Below are positions 35,914 to 44,665 of a stretch of DNA of 64,000 nt, piece after piece (the stretch's first letter is position 1; each line of letters starts with the position of its first letter). Source of the stretch: Bacteroidales bacterium (GTDB lineage: Bacteria; Bacteroidota; Bacteroidia; Bacteroidales; UBA932); the NCBI GenBank assembly GCA_017527415.1, contig JAFXQA010000008.1, positions 62,001-126,000 of the forward strand. Reading direction: 5' to 3'. The notes beneath the pieces were generated by a model. The model saw only the letters and a list, made by a program, of their open reading frames with translations. It was not told where the DNA came from and ran no database searches. The position numbers and the translations under genes are program-made.

Positions 35914-37948
35914 CTTTCATTGGGGTTATTTCCGTGCCAGGATAATAATGGGAGAGGATCTGTGCGCAGTCGTATCCTTTCGAAGCCATCACCGCTGCGC
36001 CTATCTGGCAAAGGCCTACCCCATGGCCCCATCCGCGCCCGTGGAGTATGCACTCGCCGTCCTTCCATTCTATTTCGAAGGCGGAGCTCTTGAGGCAGCT
36101 GGCGCTCAGGGCCTTGCGGATGGCAAGTTCCTTACCGATGACCCTGCGGCCCTTTTCATCCTCTATCTCCAGCTCGTATATCCTGCCGGACGGCCCGCGC
36201 TTGAGGGGCTTCAGATATTTGATCCCGCTGCCAAGGCGTTCGGTCCAGCGGAAAAAGTCGCGTGTCTGCAAATCGTAATCATTCAGCACCTTGCGGAGTA
36301 CCTCCTCGTCGTCGGTGTCGCAGAAAGGCCTCTCGCCCGGGGCGGGAGCATCCTCTACGGCCTGCAGGTAGGGGTAGTCCCTGTCTTCCCAGCAGGTGCT
36401 GTAGAGTTCGGTGGTGCCGCCGCAGCACTTGGAGTATCGGGCGTCGCAAAGCTTGCCCTTGTACGTCAGGACGCTCCCCCACGTACGATCCACCGCGTCG
36501 CGCACGTTTTGCCCCACGGCACCGTCCAGGCCCTGGTAGCGCTGGCAGTGGTCATCTGCGCAGACGTCGAAACGATCATGGCTGCGCAGGTTGCTCAGCA
36601 CCCAGGAACGGGAAATGATGGCGTGTGCCTTCAGGAACTCCAGCGGGGCATCCGCATGCATCTCGGAAGATATCACGCTGAGCAGGTAGTCCTCCAGCCC
36701 TATGCGGTTTATGGCGCGGATCCTTTCACCCTCAACTATGAATCTGAGCCGTCCGGCGAAGCGGCGGGTAATCTTCTGTTCCCAGTGGAACCCTATGCCT
36801 ATTGGCATGTCGTGGAGGATGAAACTGGGTTCGCTGAAAAGCGTGGAGCGGGTGCGGGCGTCGAAGGTGAGCTCGTCGTAGAGGGCACCGTTGAAATTGA
36901 TTTTGCCGTTGCACCAACTGACACGCTGGGGGCCGGCACCATCGGAGATTATCTCGAAGGTAATCTCGGGCGCTGCCATTATCCCCACATCTATCTTAGG
37001 TTGGGTGCGCGTGAGGCGCCAGACCACGAGGGCATCATCCTCCTCGCTCACGGATACCTCCTCCACCATCCTGCAGAGCTGCTCCTGGGTGATTTTCCGG
37101 AAATCTTCTGGTCTGGGAACGATAAAAAAACCGGCCATGTCGGCCGCCCCGGGGCTCATGGTAAGGTGATCCTCTCCTTCTGCAAAGTAATGATGTGAAC
37201 GCAGGTTCGACCTAAGCACCACCGCCGCTCGGAACTCTCCGTTCTTGTACCAGGAATAGAGATTGAAGCGCGGCTCGTTCTCCCCTTCCCTTCGCGGAGA
37301 ACACTCCAGAAGGCGGTAGAAGAGTTTGGCCATGGATTTCTGGGTAGTCGCCTTGAGGATGTAGACCCCACGGGTGAAGCCGTCGAATTTGAAAAGGCGG
37401 GCATCCTGCACGCGTTCAAGTTCGCCTGTAGCGCTGTCCAGGGCCTTGTCTGCGGCAAGCTCCAGCGGAAGGATCCCTCTCGGGCAAGCCTGGAAATGCA
37501 GATGGTCGGGGGCGGAGGCTCCGCTCACCGGGCCATTATAGAAGACCGTGAAATCCTGATACATCTTCGTGAAGAGCAGCATATCAGGGAAGTGATGCCA
37601 GATGGTCTGGGGGATATGCTGGTCGCGCACCACCACGAGGTGGTTCCTGAAAATGGGATAGGGATTTACCTGAACATTGTAGTTCCGGTGCTTTTTACCT
37701 TCGTATTTAATGTGGAACTGCTCCTTGGGACGATTTTTCGGGCAGAGGAAGCAGGGCCTCGCGGCGATGGATTTTTCGTCCACCTCGGCGGTGGAGGAAA
37801 TGATGCGGCAGGGGTTGCTCTGAAGCGTGACCTTCAGGCCTCCCACCTCCATGAACCGGTATTCTGCATTCTTCAGCGAGCGGAAGTTGGCTGCAGCCAT
37901 CGGCCAGACCGAGAGTTGGTCCTTTATGAATTTCTGGATATCCGCCAT
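35906..37948 (-). CDS. Fusion of DUF4922 (HIT-like) and SpoIID/LytB domains
   Basis: 680 residues from the ATG at 37948 (MADIQKFIKDQ), directly after the NUDIX stop; upstream start codons lie inside that gene. Residues about 1-330 are DUF4922, a HIT/ATP-adenylyltransferase-like fold with the nucleotide-binding His motif in APDHLHFQA. Residues about 340-680 are a SpoIID domain: LEDYLLSVISSEMHADAPLEFLKAHAIISRSW with E429 at the position of the SpoIID catalytic glutamate, the YQG segment and C-terminal GRGWGHGVGLCQIGA. SpoIID cleaves glycan strands of peptidoglycan as a lytic transglycosylase. No signal peptide or membrane helix is visible, so the protein looks cytosolic. The next gene is AmpG-like, which fits processing of imported muropeptides (inference). 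Confidence 0.88.
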   Translation of the reverse strand: MADIQKFIKDQLSVWPMAAANFRSLKNAEYRFMEVGGLKVTLQSNPCRIISSTAEVDEKSIAARPCFLCPKNRPKEQFHIKYEGKKHRNYNVQVNPYPIFRNHLVVVRDQHIPQTIWHHFPDMLLFTKMYQDFTVFYNGPVSGASAPDHLHFQACPRGILPLELAADKALDSATGELERVQDARLFKFDGFTRGVYILKATTQKSMAKLFYRLLECSPRREGENEPRFNLYSWYKNGEFRAAVVLRSNLRSHHYFAEGEDHLTMSPGAADMAGFFIVPRPEDFRKITQEQLCRMVEEVSVSEEDDALVVWRLTRTQPKIDVGIMAAPEITFEIISDGAGPQRVSWCNGKINFNGALYDELTFDARTRSTLFSEPSFILHDMPIGIGFHWEQKITRRFAGRLRFIVEGERIRAINRIGLEDYLLSVISSEMHADAPLEFLKAHAIISRSWVLSNLRSHDRFDVCADDHCQRYQGLDGAVGQNVRDAVDRTWGSVLTYKGKLCDARYSKCCGGTTELYSTCWEDRDYPYLQAVEDAPAPGERPFCDTDDEEVLRKVLNDYDLQTRDFFRWTERLGSGIKYLKPLKRGPSGRIYELEIEDEKGRRVIGKELAIRKALSASCLKSSAFEIEWKDGECILHGRGWGHGVGLCQIGAAVMASKGYDCAQILSHYYPGTEITPMKDE

Positions 37949-37949
37949 A

Positions 37950-38519
37950 CTATAACAAGGCAAAGAGTCTGTCCTGGATACGGCTGTATTCCTGCTCGAA
38001 CTGGGGCGTGAGTATGCCCTTGCCGATCGCCTCCGCAATCTCGCGCCTGGTCCACCAGCGGCCTTCATCCACTTCGTCGTTGTCGGGATTTATTTCCCTG
38101 TCGGTTACTGTCGCGAACACGTTTACCATCTCCGATTCATCCGGACTGTTCCAGATGTAGCTCTCGATGAGAGTAGGATTGAAATCGAAGAATGCAAGCT
38201 CTTCCCCGGCTTCGCGGATGAGAGATTCGATGAGGGACTCGCCGTATGTCACATGCCCGCCGACAGCGGTGTCCCAGCGGCCAGGAAAGAGATCCTTCGT
38301 AGCAGAGCGCTTCTGCAGGAAGATGTTGTCGTAGGGATCTATTATATGAAGGTGTACCACCGGGTGAAGCAACTCGGGGCGGCCGTGGCAGGCTTTGCGG
38401 GTGCTGCGGCCTATAACAAGCCCGCTCGGTTCGACTATTGGGAGGATTTCCGTGTTTCCCCGTGCAGACTTCACGGCAAGCAGCGGGGCAGGTTCGAGTG
38501 GATACAGGAGTTCGGACAT
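37950..38519 (-). CDS. NUDIX hydrolase
   Basis: 189 residues. NUDIX box GHVTYGE-x7-REAGEEL (about 87-107) fits G-x5-E-x7-REUxEE, with Ala in place of the last Gly. The N-terminal lead-in (LVIGRSTRKACHGRPELLHPVVHLHI) resembles IPP-isomerase-type NUDIX proteins, which act on varied diphosphates; the substrate cannot be named. It sits between the HU-CCDC81 protein (4-base gap) and the DUF4922-SpoIID fusion (start 1 base past this stop), so the genes are one operon. Confidence 0.93.
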   Translation of the reverse strand: MSELLYPLEPAPLLAVKSARGNTEILPIVEPSGLVIGRSTRKACHGRPELLHPVVHLHIIDPYDNIFLQKRSATKDLFPGRWDTAVGGHVTYGESLIESLIREAGEELAFFDFNPTLIESYIWNSPDESEMVNVFATVTDREINPDNDEVDEGRWWTRREIAEAIGKGILTPQFEQEYSRIQDRLFALL

Positions 38520-38523
38520 CGGG

Positions 38524-39366
38524 CTACTGGTAATTGATTATCCTGAGTTCCTCTGGAGTGTAGAGAATGGAGTCGATGAAGTCCGGTGCGGCCTGTGCCA
38601 GAATTACGAACGTTGCCAATGCTACCGCCGCAAGGGCCACCAGGATCAGGATGACTATCAGGGTGGTTTTGAGCCAGCGAGGGAACGGCTTGCGGGGTTT
38701 GGATTCCGCCGCCAAAGGTGCGGGTTCTGGAGCATTTTCCCGGAACGGGTCGCTTTGCGACGCGGAAGAACCCGCACCTTCGGCGGCGGGTTCAGCAAGT
38801 TCCAGGAGGGGGGATTCTTCCGGCGCGGGTTCTTCAGCAGGAACCGGCGCCTCGGCGGGAATCGCCGCAGCCACTTCGGCCACCGGGGCTTCGACCAGCG
38901 TCACCAGCTCCTCCACCTTTTCCTGAACTTCTTCCTTTGTTTCGACGTGGTTCTTCAGGCTGACCGGAGGCAACCCGAAACCATCCGGGAAAATGTCCAG
39001 ATCCTCATCGGTAATGAAGAAGAAATTATTCTGCCGGGTGGAGCGGAGACGGCCCAGGCCGGGGAAAACCACCATCTTCTTCTCAAGGAGATCCTTCTTT
39101 GTCTCCTCCAGAAAATGCTGGATGATGGCCTTGGCCTGATCGTAGTCGATTCCGTTGCTCTGACTGTAGAGAGTAACGAGGGAATCGTCTTCGGACCGGC
39201 TCGGAATGAAAGTTACGCGCCTGTAGGGAGGATTTATGGTATATCCCTTGTCCGAGAAACTCGCAGGAACCATCTCGGCCAGGAAGGCTCCGAGCCCCGG
39301 AAGGCCCACCTCCTCGTGGTCGAGCAGCAGCTCGCCGATCATCTTCGAGAGTAACGAAATATCCAT
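38524..39366 (-). CDS. HU-CCDC81-type domain protein with one membrane helix
   Basis: 280 residues. N-terminus (about 1-125: ISLLSKMIGELLLDHEEVGLPGLGAFLAE, then KMVVFPGLGRLRST) has two HU-like halves of the Bacteroidota HU-CCDC81 family. A Pro/Glu/Ala-rich linker follows (about 150-225), then a basic patch (SKPRKPFPRWLK) and a single membrane helix (about 230-255), leaving a short C-terminal tail. Many relatives carry a C-terminal SPOR domain that binds denuded peptidoglycan; none is seen here. The basic-before-helix order suggests the HU part stays in the cytosol. First gene of the operon; a TATATTTG -7 element lies at 39389-39382 on the minus strand. Confidence 0.82.
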   Translation of the reverse strand: MDISLLSKMIGELLLDHEEVGLPGLGAFLAEMVPASFSDKGYTINPPYRRVTFIPSRSEDDSLVTLYSQSNGIDYDQAKAIIQHFLEETKKDLLEKKMVVFPGLGRLRSTRQNNFFFITDEDLDIFPDGFGLPPVSLKNHVETKEEVQEKVEELVTLVEAPVAEVAAAIPAEAPVPAEEPAPEESPLLELAEPAAEGAGSSASQSDPFRENAPEPAPLAAESKPRKPFPRWLKTTLIVILILVALAAVALATFVILAQAAPDFIDSILYTPEELRIINYQ

Positions 39367-39425
39367 AAAACTACCGAATTACAAATATAGGCAAAAAATC
39401 CCTGCGAAAAAAGTTCAAAAAAGAT

Positions 39426-39456
39426 TTTGCACTCTAAACTTTTTGTACTACCTTTG
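39426..39456 (+). promoter_or_regulatory. Promoter of tRNA-Asn
   Basis: TTTG (39426-39429), 19-base spacer, TACCTTTG (39449-39456); a full match to the Bacteroidota consensus, 12 bases before the tRNA. Confidence 0.85.
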
Positions 39457-39468
39457 CAGTCCACAAAT

Positions 39469-39542
39469 TCCTCCTTAGCTCAGTTGGTTAGAGCACCTGA
39501 CTGTTAATCAGGGGGTCCTGGGTTCAAGTCCCCGAGGGGGAG
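39469..39542 (+). tRNA. tRNA-Asn (anticodon GUU)
   Basis: 74 bases. Acceptor TCCTCCT/AGGGGGA with discriminator G, D-arm AGCTCAGTTGGTTAGAGC, anticodon stem CCTGA/TCAGG with loop CTGTTAA, T-loop GGTTCAAGTCC. CCA is not encoded. It has its own promoter and terminator. Confidence 0.96.
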
Positions 39543-39543
39543 C

Positions 39544-39579
39544 AAGTCCGGCAGCCGCAAGGTTGCCGGGCTTATTTTA
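39544..39579 (+). terminator. Terminator of tRNA-Asn
   Basis: AAGTCCGGCAGCC-GCAA-GGTTGCCGGGCTT hairpin (two G-U pairs) followed by ATTTTAT. Confidence 0.8.
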
Positions 39580-39626
39580 TAGCCATGGCGGGCAAGTAGC
39601 TGATAATCAACGAGATGCCCACAGTG

Positions 39627-39650
39627 CTCCCCCTCGTTTAGAAGGGGGAG
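39627..39650. repeat. Intergenic hairpin CTCCCCCT/AGGGGGAG
   Basis: 8-bp perfect arms around CGTTTAGA in the 225-base gap between tRNA-Asn and the next gene. The gap otherwise holds only the tRNA terminator and a promoter. Its G-run echoes the tRNA acceptor end; function unknown. Confidence 0.5.
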
Positions 39651-39739
39651 GCTTGTGCTTAAAACATTACAACACAGCTAGTTAGCCGCCATCTTATCGA
39701 TTACTCTTCTTTTTTAAGCTCGATATCCAAAATACTTGC

Positions 39740-39747
39740 TATCTTTG
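39740..39747 (+). promoter_or_regulatory. -7 element TATCTTTG for the 39768 lipoprotein
   Basis: Exact TAnnTTTG match. It is only 2 bases before the ATG at 39750, which makes the second ATG (39768) the more likely start. Confidence 0.55.
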
Positions 39748-39767
39748 TAATGCCTTACGGCGCACGC

Positions 39768-40208
39768 ATGTTTAAAACTATTTTCCAGAGGAAGGCCATC
39801 CTTCCATTCCTCCTTACCCCTCTATTCTTTCTGGGAGCGTGCAGTGATTTCAACAAGGAGGAAGAACCCGAATACAGTATCGTCGGCACATGGGGTATGG
39901 TGTCCGGCCTCTACAAGAATGCCAACGGCACGTCCGTCCTCTACGACAAACTCCACGAGGGCATGTACTACTCCAAATATGAATTCAAGGAGAATGGCAT
40001 CCTCATCCAGACCCAGTATCTGGGCATAAAGCTGTTCGGAAGGTACGAATTCGACAAGACGGACCTGACTCTCAGCTTCGGATGGGAGCCGTTCAAAGAG
40101 ATGTACGACGGGGTGGTGTCCTTTGCCTCAGCAGACGAAATGACCATCACCACCGAAGGCCCCCTGGGAGTCCTGACTCAGGATTTCATCCGCATCGTGG
40201 ATCAATAA
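39768..40208 (+). CDS. Small lipoprotein, lipocalin-like beta-barrel (hypothetical)
   Basis: 146 residues from ATG 39768, chosen because the -7 element ends 2 bases before the alternative ATG at 39750. Lipoprotein signal with lipobox LGACS (Cys about 25). The mature part starts after an acidic tether (FNKEEEPEYS) with IVGTWGMVSGLY, the usual opening strand of lipocalin-like DUFs, followed by alternating beta-strands (YSKYEFKENGILIQTQYLG, GRYEFDKTDLTLSFG). Function unknown. The stop overlaps the end of the convergent sialidase-like gene by 7 bases. Confidence 0.72.
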   Translation: MFKTIFQRKAILPFLLTPLFFLGACSDFNKEEEPEYSIVGTWGMVSGLYKNANGTSVLYDKLHEGMYYSKYEFKENGILIQTQYLGIKLFGRYEFDKTDLTLSFGWEPFKEMYDGVVSFASADEMTITTEGPLGVLTQDFIRIVDQ

Positions 40209-41470
40209 ACCAGCCTCCTGAAATCCTTTACGCGGTGGAAGGTGACGATATTGCCATCATGGGCGGTGCGGGCGGCAAGGTCGCCGGAGCGGCTTACGAT
40301 GCAGAGGTCGTCGCCGTCGATGATCATCGTGGCATAGTGGCGGGCGGAGTGGTCGGAAGGGCCGACGGCAACCAGGCCGGCGAAGGTCCAGCGCAGCAGG
40401 TCGGGAGAATAAGACAGAGCCAGGCGGCGGCGTTCCTGCATCAGCCCATCGCTCTGTGAATGCAGCAGCCAGAACAGCCCGGACACGGAATCATACACTA
40501 TATGGAACTTCAAATGTCCTCCCGGGATATGCGCAAACAGCACTTCTCCGCTCTTGCGGGGCCAGCGGTCAATCTGCAGGGTGCCGTCGGGCATCTCCCT
40601 GCCGCGAAGGATCACGCCGATATCGGGCATGCCGGCATTTGCCCTGGACAGCAGCACCACGGAACGGCCGGTAGAGTCGTAAAACGGCCGCACCGCGCCA
40701 CCAGCTACACCAACGCCAGGAGCACCACCAGCACCACCAGGCTGCACCACCCTCACCACATTCGTTTCCAGCAGGCCGGAGTGTCCGTCCCCCTCCAATG
40801 CCATACCTGCAGGACGCGCCTCCTCCATAGCGGGATCGGGGTCATACAGGGGCGAGAACTTCCAACTCGAGGCCTGGGTCAGATCGGCAGATACCGGTGC
40901 CTGCATAAGCACGGGGCCGACCCCTGGCCAGGGGTGGCCGTCGGAAATCCATCTCTCGTAGGCCAGCGTCACCTTGCCGTCATGCACGTCCACGGAGGTG
41001 CAGCTCTGATGCCATCGGCCCTCGGCGCAAAGCACGGATGGCTCAGTCCAGGTCTCCCCGTTATCATCGCTGCGGCAGATGAGCAGGCGCCGTGAATGCC
41101 CTATCATATAAAGCGACTCCCCAGCCTTGAACAGAATCTCGTGCATCATTGGGATGCGGGCGGATGTCTCCCGCCAATGGGCACCGCGGTCGTCGGAGAG
41201 GAGGACGCGGATCTGATTTCCGGCCTTATAGTCCCCGAAATCCGACTTAGGCCCGTCCAGGGCGGATGTGCCCGGCCCGCCATAATCCACCGCCACCACA
41301 TAGCGCCCGTCAAAACCCTCCACGATCGCCGGGGTATAGAGATAGATACTGTCCGGGCAGGGCGAAGTGACGATCACCGACTCGTCGGCCACCAGATGCG
41401 ACTGTCTGCCGCAGCAGGCCTGCAAGGCAAGCACCGCGGCGGCAGACATCAGTATCACAAGCCTTCTCAT
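40202..41470 (-). CDS. Sialidase-like (BNR-repeat) lipoprotein
   Basis: 422 residues from ATG 41470 (lipobox LQACC); that ATG overlaps the previous stop (ATGA). Asp-box motifs SDDRGAHW (about 90) and SDDNGETW (about 128), with further blade-like segments, indicate a six-bladed propeller as in exo-alpha-sialidases and related GH families. A low-complexity Gly/Ala/Val insert (QPGGAGGAPGVGVAGGAV, about 245) interrupts one blade. The sialidase Arg triad could not be confirmed by eye, so it may act on another sugar or only bind. The neighbours (DUF4886 lipoprotein, mutarotase) make a small secreted carbohydrate cluster. Confidence 0.75.
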   Translation of the reverse strand: MRRLVILMSAAAVLALQACCGRQSHLVADESVIVTSPCPDSIYLYTPAIVEGFDGRYVVAVDYGGPGTSALDGPKSDFGDYKAGNQIRVLLSDDRGAHWRETSARIPMMHEILFKAGESLYMIGHSRRLLICRSDDNGETWTEPSVLCAEGRWHQSCTSVDVHDGKVTLAYERWISDGHPWPGVGPVLMQAPVSADLTQASSWKFSPLYDPDPAMEEARPAGMALEGDGHSGLLETNVVRVVQPGGAGGAPGVGVAGGAVRPFYDSTGRSVVLLSRANAGMPDIGVILRGREMPDGTLQIDRWPRKSGEVLFAHIPGGHLKFHIVYDSVSGLFWLLHSQSDGLMQERRRLALSYSPDLLRWTFAGLVAVGPSDHSARHYATMIIDGDDLCIVSRSGDLAARTAHDGNIVTFHRVKDFRRLVY

Positions 41471-43581
41471 TGCTTGGGCTTGAAGATGGCAAAGCAACTC
41501 CTCAGAGTCTCCTGTTCGGCATCGGAAAGATTCGGATTTTTAGCCTTGGCCAGGTTGAAGGCACGGTAGTTCCAATTGCCCCACCAGGAATCATCCACCA
41601 CAACGATACCTGCAGTGGTGTTACCTGGACGATCGGTACCGCTATTATTCGTCCTAAGGCTGGTCCACCCTTCCGGCCGATACTGGAAGCCTTCCTTCAA
41701 AACTATCACCGAGCCTGCAGGGATGTCTGTTTTATTGAAAATCTGCGTAGCTGTAAATTGCGCAGTATTGTCAGCCTTGCTGCCGGCTATGGCGCTTGTC
41801 TTTACTGAGGATGAAGTCGAATTATAGTATGCCCTGTTGGTCAGCACCAGAGGAACTGCCTCATACTGGGAAAGATCGTATCCTGCATTGACAAAAGTCT
41901 CCTTCAGTTCATCGGAAGGCAGGACCGTGGTCAAAGGATTGGAAGATATGCTGACCTCAAAGGGCTTTTCGTACGCCTTTTCCACGGCTTCTTTAATCAC
42001 AGCGATCTGGTCGTCGGTATATGAATAGGATGACGGCTTGAAGCTGACGCCAGCGATGCTCTTTCCGGTAATCTTCCTAGCCCACATCAGAGCTGTGAGA
42101 TAACGTCCGATATTGTATGACATGTGATATCCGTCACGGGTGATGTTATCGCCAAGAAAACTGCTGCGCAGGTTCTGGACGGCGGTGCCGGAAGGAATAA
42201 TAAAATCGAAATCGCCACGGGACAGCACCTTGGTATTCACCGCATTTAGAATTGCCTCATACATGGTCTTCTGATCATCGTTGTACTTGGTAAAATCTTT
42301 ATGGTTGGAATCCCCCTGATATGCCCAGGTCATGTGCCACATACGCTTGGCGCCCGGGCAGGAGCTTATGACAGCATTTACAACGGTGGAGAGATATGGT
42401 TCATAACTGTCCGCCACACCGGAATAACCGCTGGCCTGCTGCATGCTCACATAATCCCAGTCACGTTCCTTCAGCGCGGAAGAAGCAGTGTGGCTTGCCG
42501 CGGTAGACCATTTACCGGCACTGTTGGTGCGGTAATCATAGGCGCCGAGATTATTCGTAAGATTGCCGGCATGGGTCTGGAGCGTGCATCCGCCGATATA
42601 CAGATTACCAAGGAAAATGTCTTTGTAGCCGAGATCCTGGAGAATCTGGTAAAGGTATTCCATAGCATCGTCGGAGAAACTGTTTCCTATTGCAAGAATG
42701 TAAAGCGACTTGGTGGATTTCTGCTTTACGCTGAAAGCCGCTCTCTTATTGAATTCCGTGTTGGTGATAGCAACCGTGCCGCTGCGTAGATTGTCGGTCG
42801 AATTCTCTGAAACCGTAAAATCGAAACCCTGCCCGGTCCTGGTCGCAGTGATCCAGGAAGGAGTGTCTACAGCGACCTCCAGATTGGTTGTAAGCGATAC
42901 AGAGAAGGATTTGCCCTCAGCCGGGCACTTGACCTCGGGTACGGCAGGCACGTCGAAGACAGGCGGCTGGCCGGACTGGGTCACGGTGATTTCAGCCGAC
43001 AGTGCAGCAGAGGTGAAAACCAGCTTTGCATCCCTGCCATGGACATCATCGTTCCTGGAGACCGTGATTATCAGCGTTCTGTCGCCCCTGGAGTCTGCCT
43101 GACCAAGATTCGTCTTGATCCAGGACGACGCCTCGGAGGGCACCAGCTGCATTGTGATATCGGCATTGGAACTCACGACAGAGGGATACACCCCACCGTC
43201 ATTACCAACACTGAACACGGAAGGATCGACCGTGATGTATTTTTTAGCCAGCTGCGTGACACGCACCGTATCCTGTGCCGTTCCGGATTTGATGACCACG
43301 AACCCCTTCCGGACCGAGCGGTCGGGATTCGAATCCACGGAAATCACCGGGGCAGCTCCACCCTTCGCTCCTGAAGAAGGGGTCAAAGTGAGCCACGAGA
43401 AAGAATTGGACGACGTCCAGTTGGTGGAGGCAGTGAAAGAAAGGTCGATGGTCCCCGCTTCACCATCCACTGTGAAGACCTTCTGGGATTCAAACGTGAT
43501 GGAATCCTTCGGCTCGGGTTTCTTCTCTTTCTCGCAGGCGACAGCCAAAATGGTCAGAGCTATGAGTAAAAGCTTTTTCAT
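41467..43581 (-). CDS. Lipoprotein with three BACON-like domains and a DUF4886 SGNH-hydrolase-like domain
   Basis: 704 residues, lipobox LAVACE (Cys about 16). Three BACON-type beta-sandwiches follow (about 25-108, 112-202 and 208-288), each with the xxWI/xxWL strand and closing VTQ or VKQ. From about 292 comes DUF4886: SGNH block I in LYILAIGNSFSDDAMEYL and block V in DGYHMSYNIGRYL, giving candidate Ser and Asp-His catalytic residues, so it could be a carbohydrate esterase. BACON domains bind carbohydrate or mucin in some proteins. The last ~150 residues contain a beta-rich extension. ATGA overlap couples it to the sialidase-like gene. Confidence 0.88.
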   Translation of the reverse strand: MKKLLLIALTILAVACEKEKKPEPKDSITFESQKVFTVDGEAGTIDLSFTASTNWTSSNSFSWLTLTPSSGAKGGAAPVISVDSNPDRSVRKGFVVIKSGTAQDTVRVTQLAKKYITVDPSVFSVGNDGGVYPSVVSSNADITMQLVPSEASSWIKTNLGQADSRGDRTLIITVSRNDDVHGRDAKLVFTSAALSAEITVTQSGQPPVFDVPAVPEVKCPAEGKSFSVSLTTNLEVAVDTPSWITATRTGQGFDFTVSENSTDNLRSGTVAITNTEFNKRAAFSVKQKSTKSLYILAIGNSFSDDAMEYLYQILQDLGYKDIFLGNLYIGGCTLQTHAGNLTNNLGAYDYRTNSAGKWSTAASHTASSALKERDWDYVSMQQASGYSGVADSYEPYLSTVVNAVISSCPGAKRMWHMTWAYQGDSNHKDFTKYNDDQKTMYEAILNAVNTKVLSRGDFDFIIPSGTAVQNLRSSFLGDNITRDGYHMSYNIGRYLTALMWARKITGKSIAGVSFKPSSYSYTDDQIAVIKEAVEKAYEKPFEVSISSNPLTTVLPSDELKETFVNAGYDLSQYEAVPLVLTNRAYYNSTSSSVKTSAIAGSKADNTAQFTATQIFNKTDIPAGSVIVLKEGFQYRPEGWTSLRTNNSGTDRPGNTTAGIVVVDDSWWGNWNYRAFNLAKAKNPNLSDAEQETLRSCFAIFKPKQ

Positions 43582-43592
43582 ATAGTCATGGA

Positions 43593-44663
43593 TTATTTCG
43601 TTACAAACTCAAAAACGCAGTGGCTGGTATAAGTTTCGCCAGGCCTGAGCATGGCGGAAGGCCATTGGGGCTTGTTGGGAGTGTCGGGGAACTTCTGAGT
43701 CTCCAGGCAGACTGCGGTACGGTGCCCATACACAACACCGCCTTTGCCGGTCACGGTTCCGTCCAGGAAGTTGCCGGAATAAACCTGAATGCCGGGCTCA
43801 TCGGTGTAGACCCGCAGTTCTATGCCACTGAAAGGGCTGTAAAGGGAAGCGGCCACGGCAGTGTCGTCTCCGGCAGTGTCCAGCACCCAGTTATGGTCGT
43901 ATCCATGGCCGTTGCGAAGCTGCTCATAATCGGCATCAATATCCTGCCCGACAGGCTTGGGAGTACGGAAATCCATCGGGGTCCCTTCTACGGGCCAAAT
44001 CTCTCCGGTGGTCATGAAGGTATCGTCCACAGGAGTGAAGGCCGAAGCATTGATGTAGAGTTCATCTTCCAGCACCGAATGCCCGGCCGGATCGCCGGAA
44101 AGGTTGAAATAGGCGTGATTGGTCATGTTGATCACGGTGGGCGCATCCGTGGTGGCCTCGTAACGGATATCCAGTTTATTGTCTTCCTGAACGGTGAAGG
44201 TCACACAGGCTTTCACGTTGCCCGGGAAGTTCTGGTCGCCGTCCGGCGAGATGCGCTCGAGTTTCAGGCTGTTTTCCGATACCTTTACGGCATTGTAGAA
44301 CTGATACTGCCAGCCCCTGGTACCACCGTGCAGGCAGTGGCCGTAATTATTCCGGGGCAGCTGATACTCCTTGCCGTCAATGGTGATGCGGCCGTCCTTT
44401 ATGCGGTTGGCGTAACGCCCGATACTGGCACCGAAGTCGGTCTCATTGTTCTCGGGATAATAATCCGTGAGAGTGTCGAAACCCAACACCACATCCCTCA
44501 GTTCACCGTTCCGGTCAGGAACCATCAGCGATACTATACGCCCGCCGTAGTTGGTGATGCTTACTTCCATCCCGGAAGAATTCTTGATGGTGTAGAGCTG
44601 TGGTGCCTGCTTGCAGCACGCAGACATCAAGAGAACCATGGCAGCAAAAAAGATCTTTTTCAT
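43593..44663 (-). CDS. galM: Secreted aldose 1-epimerase (mutarotase) lipoprotein
   Basis: 356 residues, lipobox MSACC (Cys about 16). It interconverts alpha and beta anomers of galactose or related sugars, here in the periplasm. GalM family motifs: SITNYGGRIVSLMVPDRNG, GASIGRYANRIKDG (about 78), HGGTRGWQ (about 112), NMTNHAYFNLSG with catalytic-type His (about 180), DHNWVLD and the C-terminal LETQKFPDTPN with the probable catalytic Glu (about 322). It lies 11 bases after the BACON-DUF4886 start on the upstream side and 2 bases after the M23-LysM stop, so it belongs to the same operon. Confidence 0.95.
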   Translation of the reverse strand: MKKIFFAAMVLLMSACCKQAPQLYTIKNSSGMEVSITNYGGRIVSLMVPDRNGELRDVVLGFDTLTDYYPENNETDFGASIGRYANRIKDGRITIDGKEYQLPRNNYGHCLHGGTRGWQYQFYNAVKVSENSLKLERISPDGDQNFPGNVKACVTFTVQEDNKLDIRYEATTDAPTVINMTNHAYFNLSGDPAGHSVLEDELYINASAFTPVDDTFMTTGEIWPVEGTPMDFRTPKPVGQDIDADYEQLRNGHGYDHNWVLDTAGDDTAVAASLYSPFSGIELRVYTDEPGIQVYSGNFLDGTVTGKGGVVYGHRTAVCLETQKFPDTPNKPQWPSAMLRPGETYTSHCVFEFVTK

Positions 44664-44665
44664 AA

